DNA from: an uncultured Bacilli bacterium
GTDB taxonomy: Bacteria; Bacillota_I; Bacilli_A; RF39; UBA660
Reading direction: 5' to 3'
DNA length: 64,000 bases
Assembly (NCBI GenBank): GCA_934182615.1
Contig: CAKPRO010000007.1
Coordinates: 1-64,000, forward strand
Shown: positions 23,866 to 32,175 of the stretch, piece by piece
Position numbering within the stretch: position 1 is the first letter of the stretch
Layout: the number at the start of each line of letters is the position of its first letter
Notes under the pieces: generated by a model
The model's input: only the letters and a program-made list of their open reading frames with translations
Told to the model about the DNA's origin: nothing
The model's database searches: none
Made by a program: the position numbers and the translations under genes

Positions 23866-25467
23866 TTATCCTACCGTCAATTGATATGGACTATTTTTTG
23901 TACCTTCCCCCGACTCTATTTCTTGTGTAGTACTCAGAAAAACGACTGGGCGCACACCGTAGCTACGATACGCATAATAGCTAGGAGTGACATAGCCGGG
24001 CGAAATCACAACCCACACGTCGCTCGAGTCGCCAGAATGAGGGTTTAATAACCATTCCCATGCACCCTTGTATAAATAGTTATTTTTTCGACATTGATAA
24101 TCATTAACATCACTATTATAACTACCTATATTAAGATCATTACCACTTGCATCTTTACACTTTGTAAAATCAGCAGCATATCCATAATCGCTTGGATACA
24201 TTAATCCTATTTTACCCGTCCATGTTGTTGGCCTTCCACTATATACAGTAGTACCCCTTTCTTTTTCATAGATAAAGTCAGAGTAAACAACACCAGTATT
24301 CCAACCACCAAGATTATATATTACCTCTTGAATTAAATTTCTTGTTGCACTATTTTTAATACCAATAGAGGTAAAATCACAAGCAATCGTAGCATTATTA
24401 GCGTTGTTATAACAAGTTCCACTTTTGGCGTTATAATATAAGCTTCCACCAACTGTTTCACTATCATAACCTGGGTTTAGTAATTTCATTAATCTAGCAT
24501 CGGTCCAGTCATTTTTACCATAACCATTTTCTGCTCCAGTTGTTGTATCTTTATTATCCCAAGAATAACTTCCTATTGTAGTACCTCTTACTAATTTTAC
24601 TTTACCATCAAATACTCCAATTATTCTCCATAGTTCACAAGTTGAAGAAGTTTGATTTGCATAATCAGAACAATTAAAATATACATAGTTATTTGGACTT
24701 GCTCCATAATATCTTACATTACTTCCTATATCCGCCATTAAACTATGTTCCGGATCATAATGATATGTAATACCATTATTTAATACATCAGTCTTATCAG
24801 CATAATAATAATCACTTAATATTTTATATGATAAATTATTTTCGCTTTTCATTTCGTCAGATATTTGTGTTATATCAGGTATTGTTCCTTCTTTTACTAG
24901 AGCATCTGTTCCTTCAGCATGTAATTTAAAATTAAATGTTTTATTCATCATTTCAATATCATTATCATAATTTGCTCCATCTATCCATACATATAATGTA
25001 TAATTAGATACTGTTGTTAATACTTCTTCATTAATTAATAATTCAATATGCTTAGTATTATTATAACTACAACTAACAGTGTTATTAGTTAAATAATCAG
25101 TACTAAAGTTACCTTCTTTTACTAATGTATCACTTTTATAAAAAGCATATCTAAAGCTTTCATTCTTTAACTTTTCATCGATACTAGTAATATCTAGATA
25201 CATATTAAATTTTAATCCTGTTTTATTAGCACTAACTTTAATATTTTTTATCATACCATATTCTTTACTTTCTACAGGCCTTAACTTAGCATCCGCTATT
25301 GCACTTCCACCATCAAAATATACTGTCGCACTACCTATACTTGTTACTATTTTAGTTTCTTCTTCTGAACTAGTATTCCATACATAATAAGCAAGTGTAG
25401 ATCCTACTACTGCTACTACTAATAATGTTATTCCAAATATCATATATATTTTAGATATATTTTTCAT
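23866..25467 (-). CDS. Surface protein with DGR-like C-terminal variable region (DUF6273-like domain)
   Basis: 533 residues. A hydrophobic N-terminal signal/anchor (8-30) ends LAYYVWN, like SipW-dependent TasA/camelysin leaders. Residues about 30-190 form a beta-rich N-domain. Residues about 210-525 form a domain seen also in the 44303-46933 protein (WRIIGVFDGK, GSYSWDNK, YGKNDW, GGSLYYN, ERGTTVYSGRP, YPSDYGYAADF, WLLNP, GVRPVVFL), with four or more Cys. The region between WLLNP and GVRP is the position where C-type-lectin-like DGR targets vary. Its ATG overlaps the stop of the preceding gene (TAATG), so translation is coupled. Probably displayed on the cell surface; ligand unknown. Confidence 0.75.
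   Translation of the reverse strand: MKNISKIYMIFGITLLVVAVVGSTLAYYVWNTSSEEETKIVTSIGSATVYFDGGSAIADAKLRPVESKEYGMIKNIKVSANKTGLKFNMYLDITSIDEKLKNESFRYAFYKSDTLVKEGNFSTDYLTNNTVSCSYNNTKHIELLINEEVLTTVSNYTLYVWIDGANYDNDIEMMNKTFNFKLHAEGTDALVKEGTIPDITQISDEMKSENNLSYKILSDYYYADKTDVLNNGITYHYDPEHSLMADIGSNVRYYGASPNNYVYFNCSDYANQTSSTCELWRIIGVFDGKVKLVRGTTIGSYSWDNKDTTTGAENGYGKNDWTDARLMKLLNPGYDSETVGGSLYYNAKSGTCYNNANNATIACDFTSIGIKNSATRNLIQEVIYNLGGWNTGVVYSDFIYEKERGTTVYSGRPTTWTGKIGLMYPSDYGYAADFTKCKDASGNDLNIGSYNSDVNDYQCRKNNYLYKGAWEWLLNPHSGDSSDVWVVISPGYVTPSYYAYRSYGVRPVVFLSTTQEIESGEGTKNSPYQLTVG
23935..24050 (-). other. DGR-type variable region (approximate bounds)
   Basis: Coding-strand codons from the WLLNP motif to GVRPVVFL. 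It is markedly GC-rich against an AT-rich gene. In 30 consecutive codons from CAT (24036-24034) none ends in A, and I count only about 13 A in about 93 nt. Many codons are NNC/NNT (GAC, AGC, GTT, TAT, ACT, CCT, CGT), as expected from AAC/AAT template codons after adenine-specific mutagenesis. The conserved GVRPVV end would be the homology-initiation part. Template repeat and reverse transcriptase are not in this window. Confidence 0.6.
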
Positions 25468-26015
25468 TATGCTCGCCTACTTTCTACTTTAACATTTATC
25501 TTTCCACTAAAAGTGGAAGATAATATTTGTTCTTTATTACTATCTGTTATTTTAGAACTATCTAACCATACTACTACTGTTAAAGGTAACTCTCTATCAG
25601 TAATTCTTACATCATTATATAATGTAATTCTTCCTTTACTAGTAACAGTACCATCTACTAAAAAAGTATTACCATATACAACTTGATATTTTAATATACC
25701 ACTAGTTATTAAAATATCTGAAGTAGTATTATCAACATCTAAGTAAACAGTTCCACTTCCCACTGTAATAGTACATTTATTATTTAAACTAAGCATTGCT
25801 GTTGAAGATAATCCATCTTTAGCACTATTACCAAGTTCTAATGTTGCCTTATTTTCATTACTACCGATATTTCTTCCCTTTACATAAGTAACATCAAAAC
25901 ATTCAGCAGTACCTTTAACAGTTACTAATCCAGACCAAGTATATATTGCATATGTAGCTCCTAATACAATTATCAAGATTCCTAGTATTAATAATATTAT
26001 TTTAGTCTTTTTCAT
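25467..26015 (-). CDS. Small TasA/camelysin-like surface protein
   Basis: 183 residues. N-terminal hydrophobic signal (about 5-28) ending GATYAIYTWSG, then a beta-sandwich-like body with one Cys pair (about 39 and 81). Same leader type and length class as 55655-56206 and 56219-56806. Such proteins in Bacilli form matrix fibres or surface coats. ATG 26015 is chosen: GGAGG 5 nt upstream and it clears the terminator; a longer version would start inside the terminator hairpin. First gene of the operon whose second gene carries the DGR-like region. Confidence 0.65.
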   Translation of the reverse strand: MKKTKIILLILGILIIVLGATYAIYTWSGLVTVKGTAECFDVTYVKGRNIGSNENKATLELGNSAKDGLSSTAMLSLNNKCTITVGSGTVYLDVDNTTSDILITSGILKYQVVYGNTFLVDGTVTSKGRITLYNDVRITDRELPLTVVVWLDSSKITDSNKEQILSSTFSGKINVKVESRRA

Positions 26016-26029
26016 TCTTTCCTCCACAC

Positions 26030-26079
26030 AAAAAAGACTATGAAAAATCACTAATATTTCTATTAGTTATTTCATAGCC
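26030..26079 (-). terminator. Attenuator-like terminator before the surface operon
   Basis: Long hairpin: GGCTATGAAA... (26061-26079) with ...TTTCATAGTC (26036-26056), GAAA tetraloop at 26057-26060, a small internal loop, then six U (26030-26035). It lies between the leader ORF and the surface genes, 15 nt before the ATG at 26015. Confidence 0.8.
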
Positions 26080-26110
26080 TTTATATTTATTATTATTTAA
26101 TTTATTTAGG

Positions 26111-26173
26111 TTAGACTTTTGCCCCCCCCCTAATTAACTTGTAGTTAACTTTTGAAAATAACACTTTTTTCAT
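26111..26173 (-). CDS. Leader ORF with G9 run (20 codons in current frame)
   Basis: ATG 26173, AAGGAGG 9 nt upstream. As written it stops at 26111-26113, well before the terminator. With eight or eleven Gs the frame continues and its TAG falls at 26038-26040, in the 3' arm of the terminator and 22 nt before the next ATG. A ribosome in that frame would pass through the hairpin. The current nine-G state would leave the terminator intact. Homologous leader at 1-249. Confidence 0.55.
   Translation of the reverse strand: MKKVLFSKVNYKLIRGGAKV
26122..26130 (-). repeat. Homopolymeric G9 tract
   Basis: Nine G on the minus strand inside the leader ORF; the longest G/C run in the window. Expected hot spot for slipped-strand changes. 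Confidence 0.85.
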
Positions 26174-26249
26174 AAGAAGGGCCTCCTTTCTGATTTGCAA
26201 ATTATTTGGAATCTTTTTCGTAAATCTTTTATCTCTTACCTATGTATAA

Positions 26250-26278
26250 ATCATATCATATATTTAAGTTAATTACAA
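26250..26278 (-). promoter_or_regulatory. Promoter of the surface-operon leader
   Basis: -35 TTGTAA (26273-26278), 17 bp, -10 TATGAT (26250-26255). The sequence around and after it (TTATACATAGGTAAGAGA) is shared with the leader at the left edge. Confidence 0.65.
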
Positions 26279-26314
26279 TATTATTTTTTTATTTTATTTA
26301 GAATATAATTTAGT

Positions 26315-26929
26315 ATGAAAAAGAAATATATTTTATTATTAATGTTATTATTAATTATTATTATTTCTATTTGTTTAATATATAGAAATAATAATAATAA
26401 TAAAGAGGATACTGATATTAAAGTTAAATATCCTATATATGAATATTATAAATTAAATAAAGTTATTACTGAGAATATTAATTATTATTTAAAAGATAAT
26501 ACAGATAATTATTATTTTCTTTATATTGATTATAAAGATTATGAATATAAGGAATATATATCTATAGTATTATATATATCTTATTTTACTGGAGGAGCTC
26601 ATCCTAATTATGAGATTAAAACTATTAATTATAATAAAAGTACTAATAAATTTATTGATATAGATGATCTTATTAATAGGGATAAAGATATATTAAATAA
26701 ATTATCTATATATTCTAGAGAATATTTTAGTAATAATGATATGTTTAATGATAAAGTTGTATTTGATATGATGATTGATGGTACTAAGAGTATTAAAGAT
26801 AATTATAAATATTTTAATATTACTAGTGATGGTTTAATTATATATTTTAATAGATATCAAATAGCTCCATACTACTATGGGGATTATAGTATTACTATTC
26901 CTTATAATTATTTAAATTTAAGTATTTGA
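26315..26929 (+). CDS. Membrane-anchored DUF3298 (RsiV-like) protein
   Basis: 204 residues with one N-terminal transmembrane segment (5-23), then an extracellular domain. FTGGAHPNYE...NYNKSTNKFIDIDDL, ...GLIIYFNRYQIAPYYYGDYSITIPY is the DUF3298 pattern, related to the lysozyme-binding part of anti-sigma factor RsiV. No sigma-factor interaction helix is evident before the membrane span, so it may be a stand-alone envelope protein. Divergent from the leader promoter at 26250. The stop is TGA. Confidence 0.75.
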   Translation: MKKKYILLLMLLLIIIISICLIYRNNNNNKEDTDIKVKYPIYEYYKLNKVITENINYYLKDNTDNYYFLYIDYKDYEYKEYISIVLYISYFTGGAHPNYEIKTINYNKSTNKFIDIDDLINRDKDILNKLSIYSREYFSNNDMFNDKVVFDMMIDGTKSIKDNYKYFNITSDGLIIYFNRYQIAPYYYGDYSITIPYNYLNLSI

Positions 26930-26975
26930 AATATTTTATTTATATGATAAAATTAAATAAAGGAGAATTGATAAA

Positions 26976-27710
26976 ATGAATATAAAATTATTTAAGAAAG
27001 CTATTCTTTTAATACATGGTTTTGCTGGTGGTAGTTATGATTATAATAGTCTAAATAATGATTTAGAATTATATAATAGTTTTGATGTATTTACTTTTAC
27101 TTTACCAGGACATGAAAGAATGATTATTGATAAGGTAACTAGAAAAGATTGGATTAAAAAGGCTGAAGATGAATTAGAAAAAATAATAAATGCTGGTTAT
27201 AGTGATGTATATATAATTGGTCATAGTATGGGTGGTGTTATTGCTTCATATTTAGCAAGTAAATATAAACAAGTTAAAAAGCTAGTACTTGCTGCTCCTG
27301 CCTTTCATTACTTAGCTTTTAAAGGAGATAAAGTTGATGTTTTAGAAAGTATTAAAAAACTTCCTAATTTATTTAAGAATTATAATCCTGAAGAAGTATT
27401 ATCTAGGTTATTTAAAGTACCTGCTCCTACGATTAGGGAATTTATGAAGTTAGTTGAAGAACATACTGGAGACGTTAAAAATATTACTTGCCCTACTTTA
27501 ATATTACATGGTGATAAAGATGATATTGTACCATATGATTCTGTATTATATGTTTATGATAATATTAAATCTAAGAGTGTTACTTTAATTGAATTAAAGA
27601 CTTTAACTCATGATTTATTTATGAATGATAGATATGAAGAAGTAAAGGGTTTAATTATTAAATTCTTTAAAACGATACCTAGTAATAAGAAAATACAAAA
27701 AAAGATATAA
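26976..27710 (+). CDS. Alpha/beta hydrolase, carboxylesterase/monoacylglycerol lipase type
   Basis: 244 residues. Oxyanion HGFAGG (about 14-19), nucleophile elbow GHSMGG (Ser near 90), Asp in HGDKDDIVPYDS (about 182), His in TLTHDLF (about 209). Typical size of Est30/YvaK-like carboxylesterases of Gram-positives that cleave short acyl esters. No signal peptide, thus cytosolic. AAAGGAG upstream of ATG. Follows the DUF3298 gene by 46 bp and ends in a shared terminator. Confidence 0.85.
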   Translation: MNIKLFKKAILLIHGFAGGSYDYNSLNNDLELYNSFDVFTFTLPGHERMIIDKVTRKDWIKKAEDELEKIINAGYSDVYIIGHSMGGVIASYLASKYKQVKKLVLAAPAFHYLAFKGDKVDVLESIKKLPNLFKNYNPEEVLSRLFKVPAPTIREFMKLVEEHTGDVKNITCPTLILHGDKDDIVPYDSVLYVYDNIKSKSVTLIELKTLTHDLFMNDRYEEVKGLIIKFFKTIPSNKKIQKKI

Positions 27711-27711
27711 G

Positions 27712-27739
27712 AAAAGAGACTCATTATAAGGTCTCTTTT
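27712..27739. terminator. Bidirectional terminator
   Basis: AAAAGAGAC/GTCTCTTTT stem between two convergent genes; both flanks supply a U-run in the transcript. Confidence 0.8.
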
Positions 27740-30700
27740 ACTTTTTTATATCCTCTTACTGATAATACTAACATACTAATAATTATTAGATAATTATATA
27801 AATTACTTTGTTCTACTCCAGTTTGAGGAGGTAATTCTTCAATATCACCAGTACCCATAGTATTAGTATAAATATATTCTACATATATAGTACCATCAAT
27901 ATAAGTACCATTTTCATTGCCATTAATTTCTTTTAAACTATAACCAAAGAAATCTTTTTCTTCAGTATTATATTCTTTACCTACTAAATCAATAGTTTTA
28001 ACTTCAGTAGTAAGTTCGTTACCATCAGTATCCTTATAAGTAGCAATTACTACACCATAAGGTACTTTATCAGTAACTTTGTCTTCATCAGTAATTTCAT
28101 TATTACCATAAATTAATCTCGATTCAACTTTATTAGTAACTTCACTACCTACATTTGTATATCTTAATTTAATATCAAATGATTCATTTATTACTTGATT
28201 ATTTTCATCTATATTATATGTTTCTTTACATGTAATTACTTTTCCATCTAAAGTACATCTCTTATCCATAGAAGTAATAACTACATTATATGATAATATA
28301 TCAGTAAGTTCTAAAGTAACTTCTCCAACATAATTTTCTATTTTACCATTATAATTTAATACATAATTATATTCTGAATTAATATCAGTAATTTGATTCT
28401 TTTGTAATTTAGTTACATCATTTTCAGTTATTTCACCGTTATTTTTAATATAATTATAAATAACTGTAATAGTAGAACCTGCTACAAACTTACCACTAGC
28501 ATTATCAGGCAAAGTTTTAGTATCTAATGTATATCCATAGAATGATTTAGCACTAGTCTCATAGCTTACTCCACCTAAATTAGTTTTAGTATCTTCTACT
28601 TCTAACACTGTGTTACCACTTATATGTTTTACTACTAAATTTCCTTTTAATACTTCAGTTTCAGTTTCAGTCTCTTCTGATGGAATTTTATTTCCATCTA
28701 AATCTACCACTGTTTGAGCTTTATTAATAATTTTATCAGAGTCAATTCCTATAAATACTAACTCTAAGTTAAATGATGCATTAACTTCAAATACGCCATT
28801 TATATAGTCTTCCTCTGTTATATTATTATACTCTTTAATACAAGTAATAGTTTTATTACCATCATATGTACAAGTACTAGGTAATTTAGATTTATTAATA
28901 TTAATAGTATAAGGTAGCATATCTTTAACTATTAATTTAGCATTTCCTACATAATCTTTTATTTTAGCAGAACCACTTATAGTATAATTAAATACTCCAT
29001 CAATACTATTAATAGTATTAGGTCCTGTTTTCTCTACTTTAGGTTCTTCTACAGTACCATCACTCTTAGTATAGTAATATGTTACTGTTATTTTACCTTC
29101 AGTATATTTACCATCTTTATTTTCAGGTAATTTATTTTCATTTAATGTATATCCTAATATTTCTTTAGGACTAGTGGTATAATTAGTACCTGCTAGTTTT
29201 TCTCCTAATTCTTCTTTTGGAGCAATTTCATTATTAGTATTTTCATCTTTAAATAATACTTCTACAGTACCTTTAATTTCTACATTAACATCTTCAGAAT
29301 CTTCAGTTCCATCAGTAGTAGTATTATTAACAATTGTAACACCACTAGCTATATTAGTTAACTTATCACCATTAACACTTATATAGTCATTATATTTTAC
29401 CATATATTCAATAGTAACATTAATAGGATAAGTACTCATATATTTATCTATATTATAAGTATTAGTCCAAGTAATAGTATTATTTTCTTCATTATATATA
29501 CCGTTATTTAAAACACTATTATTAACATCTATACTTTGTGGTAATGTATCAGTAATAGTAACTCTTACTACATCACCTTCTCTAACATTATTAAGTGTTG
29601 TATTATAATTTATTGTGTAACCAACTTTATTATCTAAACTTGTTACTGTATTCATATTTGCTTTTTTAGTAATAGCTTCATCAGTATAACTAAATTTTTT
29701 AGCAGTATATAAAACATTTATAACATTCTTAGAAATATCCGTTGAAATAACAAGACTTTCTGGATTTGCGCTATTAAATTCATAACCATTTCCTGCATCA
29801 GCAAGATAAGCATTCTTATCATTATCATTTAGAGTGATAGCATCATTTTTATGAGCATTTCTTGTATCACTAGAGCCTAAATAATTTCTATCATTAGGAT
29901 TAGTTATTTCATCTTTATAATAATTAATAACATAATTATATGTATTTTGTACCCAATATACTTCGGCACTTTCACTACTTGTAATAGGATTTGTTAATCC
30001 ATCACCAGTTAATGTAAATGAATTATTATTATCATTACCATTAGTTCTATACCAACCAGTAGCACTATCTTTATCTTTTATTTCAATATTAAATGAATAT
30101 ACTTTTTCTTCTTCAGTAATATCACCAACTTTAATAGTTACATCTTTACCATTAACAGTAATATCTTGACTATCTTTAGTACCTTCAACATACTTAAAGT
30201 TATTTCCAATTACATCTGTTAATACACCATTGGTAGCAGCAATAGAAGTTTTTATATCCTCAAATATAGTCTTAAAGCTATCTGCTATACCTGTTGAATT
30301 TGCTTCTTTATAAAATCCTTTTTCTTCTTTGTTATACTCATAATAATAATCTCTGTAGCCATAAACTTTAGTCATAGTAGTATCAGAAGATATTTTTTTA
30401 AGGACATCTTTAGCAGTAGCATCATTTTCGATACCATAACCAATAGAGAACACTGTTATTTTATTGTCATTCTTAGCTTCATATGCTCTATCCATTGCTC
30501 TATCAGTGGCACTCTTGCCATTACTACCACCACTAGTAGGTTGACCATCACCAATTACAACAATATACTTTTGAGCATTTGGATCAGTTATCTCTTTTAA
30601 TTTATCAATAGCATTACTTAATCCTGCTTGTAAGTTTGTATTTCCTTCAGGATGCCCGAAATCACGAGCTGTTAATGCAGTATGACTAAACTCAGTAGCA

Positions 30701-31296
30701 ATACTAGCACTTCCTGAAAAAGTAACCAAAGAAATATTAGTATTTTCTACTTTAGATAAACTATCAGAAAAACTAATTGCACCATTAACAGCACTTTCCC
30801 ATTTATCTTGTGTTAAAGCATTAGGCATTTCGCCTCTATTATAATTACCTCTACAAGTAATTTTTGTACCATCAGCAGCAGTGTAATGAACATTCCAATT
30901 ATCTTTAGATATGTAAGAATATCCATTTTTATCACTATCACAAATCATACTACCAGAAGTATCAAATACAACTACTACATATACTGGTTTTGTAACTGTA
31001 GTAGAATCTTCCTTGTTCTTTCCTTTCACTCTTAGTTCAACATTATATATTCCATTTTCAGCATCTAATTTAGTAACTGTCTTGGTAACTAGTGCTTCAT
31101 CAGTTTCATAATCACCAGAATATATAGTTGCATTATTGCCATCATTTACTACTTTATTATTAATACCAACATCACCTTTAACTGGTTCTCTATTAGATAT
31201 TTCATTAGCAAATACCTTAATAGGAGTCATCAAATCTGATACAATCATTGCAGTAAGTACTAATATTTTAGTAAACTTCATAAAATTTTTTTTCAT
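27724..31296 (-). CDS. Sortase-anchored VWA/MucBP surface protein
   Basis: 1190 residues. Signal peptide 1-31 (cut near VFA-NEI). A VWA domain follows (about 105-345) with MIDAS DTSGS and DGQPTSGG. After that come alternating DUF11-like beta repeats (about 550-660, 770-880, 960-1050) and three MucBP-like repeats (about 670-740, 890-950, 1065-1135; each ending GY..L....G.Y..G.I.V.Y.Y). The end is ELPPQTG, a sortase-type signal, followed by a hydrophobic helix and basic tail. Probably an adhesin like a pilus-tip protein. Starts right at the sortase stop; the sortase C-terminal codons supply its AGGAGG. Confidence 0.85.
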   Translation of the reverse strand: MKKNFMKFTKILVLTAMIVSDLMTPIKVFANEISNREPVKGDVGINNKVVNDGNNATIYSGDYETDEALVTKTVTKLDAENGIYNVELRVKGKNKEDSTTVTKPVYVVVVFDTSGSMICDSDKNGYSYISKDNWNVHYTAADGTKITCRGNYNRGEMPNALTQDKWESAVNGAISFSDSLSKVENTNISLVTFSGSASIATEFSHTALTARDFGHPEGNTNLQAGLSNAIDKLKEITDPNAQKYIVVIGDGQPTSGGSNGKSATDRAMDRAYEAKNDNKITVFSIGYGIENDATAKDVLKKISSDTTMTKVYGYRDYYYEYNKEEKGFYKEANSTGIADSFKTIFEDIKTSIAATNGVLTDVIGNNFKYVEGTKDSQDITVNGKDVTIKVGDITEEEKVYSFNIEIKDKDSATGWYRTNGNDNNNSFTLTGDGLTNPITSSESAEVYWVQNTYNYVINYYKDEITNPNDRNYLGSSDTRNAHKNDAITLNDNDKNAYLADAGNGYEFNSANPESLVISTDISKNVINVLYTAKKFSYTDEAITKKANMNTVTSLDNKVGYTINYNTTLNNVREGDVVRVTITDTLPQSIDVNNSVLNNGIYNEENNTITWTNTYNIDKYMSTYPINVTIEYMVKYNDYISVNGDKLTNIASGVTIVNNTTTDGTEDSEDVNVEIKGTVEVLFKDENTNNEIAPKEELGEKLAGTNYTTSPKEILGYTLNENKLPENKDGKYTEGKITVTYYYTKSDGTVEEPKVEKTGPNTINSIDGVFNYTISGSAKIKDYVGNAKLIVKDMLPYTININKSKLPSTCTYDGNKTITCIKEYNNITEEDYINGVFEVNASFNLELVFIGIDSDKIINKAQTVVDLDGNKIPSEETETETEVLKGNLVVKHISGNTVLEVEDTKTNLGGVSYETSAKSFYGYTLDTKTLPDNASGKFVAGSTITVIYNYIKNNGEITENDVTKLQKNQITDINSEYNYVLNYNGKIENYVGEVTLELTDILSYNVVITSMDKRCTLDGKVITCKETYNIDENNQVINESFDIKLRYTNVGSEVTNKVESRLIYGNNEITDEDKVTDKVPYGVVIATYKDTDGNELTTEVKTIDLVGKEYNTEEKDFFGYSLKEINGNENGTYIDGTIYVEYIYTNTMGTGDIEELPPQTGVEQSNLYNYLIIISMLVLSVRGYKKVKETL

Positions 31297-32028
31297 TTAA
31301 ACCCTCCTCAATATAATTAATAAATATTTTTTTTGATAATTATGATAATCTTTATGTGTACTACAAGTTTGAAGTATTAATATTTCATCATCTTTAGTTA
31401 CTTCTACTCCTGTATCATACATAGACTTACTTTTTAATTTCTTTAAGTGATTTAAATATTCTTCTTCACTATTAAAATTAATATTCATATATGAATAATC
31501 AGTAGGTTCTACATACACAGAGAATATTTCATACCTCTTTTTAGTAGTACTAGTAGTTAAATCTACATACTTATGATTATCATAATAATCTTTATCATAA
31601 AACTCTTCTAATATCTTAAATGGCATATCAATTTTAGAAGAATTATGACCATAAATTAATAATTTTTTACTACTATCTATATCCACTCTATAATCTAAGT
31701 AAATACTACCCATATAGTTACTATTACCATATGCATCATGATTTAAATAGTAGTCATTATCACTCCCCTGTAATACAGGTACTATATAATCAGTATTTTC
31801 TATTTCTAAAATACCTTTTATATCATTATTATTATTATATTCTTCTCTAACTTTAGTAATAACATCACTATAGTTAATAGGATTTGTTATGTTATCATTA
31901 CTTTCTATATCAATATTAAGTTGATAATCCTTCTTTTTACTAGTAGGTAATTCTACTAACATCAAAGCAATACTTAATATTAAAATAGTACTTGTAATAT
32001 AAATTATTACTCTTTTTTTATTTTTCAT
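31297..32028 (-). CDS. srtB: Class B-type sortase
   Basis: 243 residues. One N-terminal transmembrane helix (8-26), then the sortase beta barrel: His in LIYGHNS (about 125), Cys in LILQTCST (about 221) and Arg near the C-terminus (IILRRV). The helix-rich insertion between these is typical of class B. A transpeptidase that would anchor the adjacent ELPPQTG protein to the wall. The last codons AGG AGG GTT TAA are also the ribosome site of the next gene, so both are tightly coupled. Confidence 0.85.
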   Translation of the reverse strand: MKNKKRVIIYITSTILILSIALMLVELPTSKKKDYQLNIDIESNDNITNPINYSDVITKVREEYNNNNDIKGILEIENTDYIVPVLQGSDNDYYLNHDAYGNSNYMGSIYLDYRVDIDSSKKLLIYGHNSSKIDMPFKILEEFYDKDYYDNHKYVDLTTSTTKKRYEIFSVYVEPTDYSYMNINFNSEEEYLNHLKKLKSKSMYDTGVEVTKDDEILILQTCSTHKDYHNYQKKYLLIILRRV

Positions 32029-32052
32029 AATACCCCCATTAGATGGTTTACT

Positions 32053-32080
32053 ATTATATCAGATTTTATCTTTTTGTCAA
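32053..32080 (-). promoter_or_regulatory. Promoter of sortase-adhesin operon
   Basis: TTGACA (32075-32080), 16 bp, TATAAT (32053-32058), 25 bp before the sortase start. Confidence 0.7.
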
Positions 32081-32090
32081 TAATTACAAT

Positions 32091-32134
32091 GAAAAAAGAA
32101 GTATTAACAAGAATTCCCTTATTAAAAACTTCTT
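32091..32134 (-). terminator. Terminator of cysteine desulfurase gene
   Basis: Imperfect 16-bp stem (32096-32111 with 32118-32134) followed by TTTTTTC on the minus strand. Confidence 0.7.
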
Positions 32135-32175
32135 ACTTCATCTATATTATGTACTAATATTATATATTTTAAACA

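Noticed and set aside
23806..24048. Plus-strand open frame of 80 codons in the GC-rich stretch
   Set aside because: It is antisense to the surface gene, has no ribosome site, and its openness comes from the GC-rich variable-region sequence.
23400..26300. Reverse transcriptase or template repeat for the DGR-like target
   Set aside because: No frame in this neighbourhood or elsewhere in the window shows a reverse-transcriptase YxDD core, and no second A-rich copy of the variable stretch was found.
26315..26929. Mycoplasma-type code (TGA = Trp)
   Set aside because: The gene ends naturally at TGA after the conserved DUF3298 C-terminus, and Trp residues in conserved motifs are all TGG.
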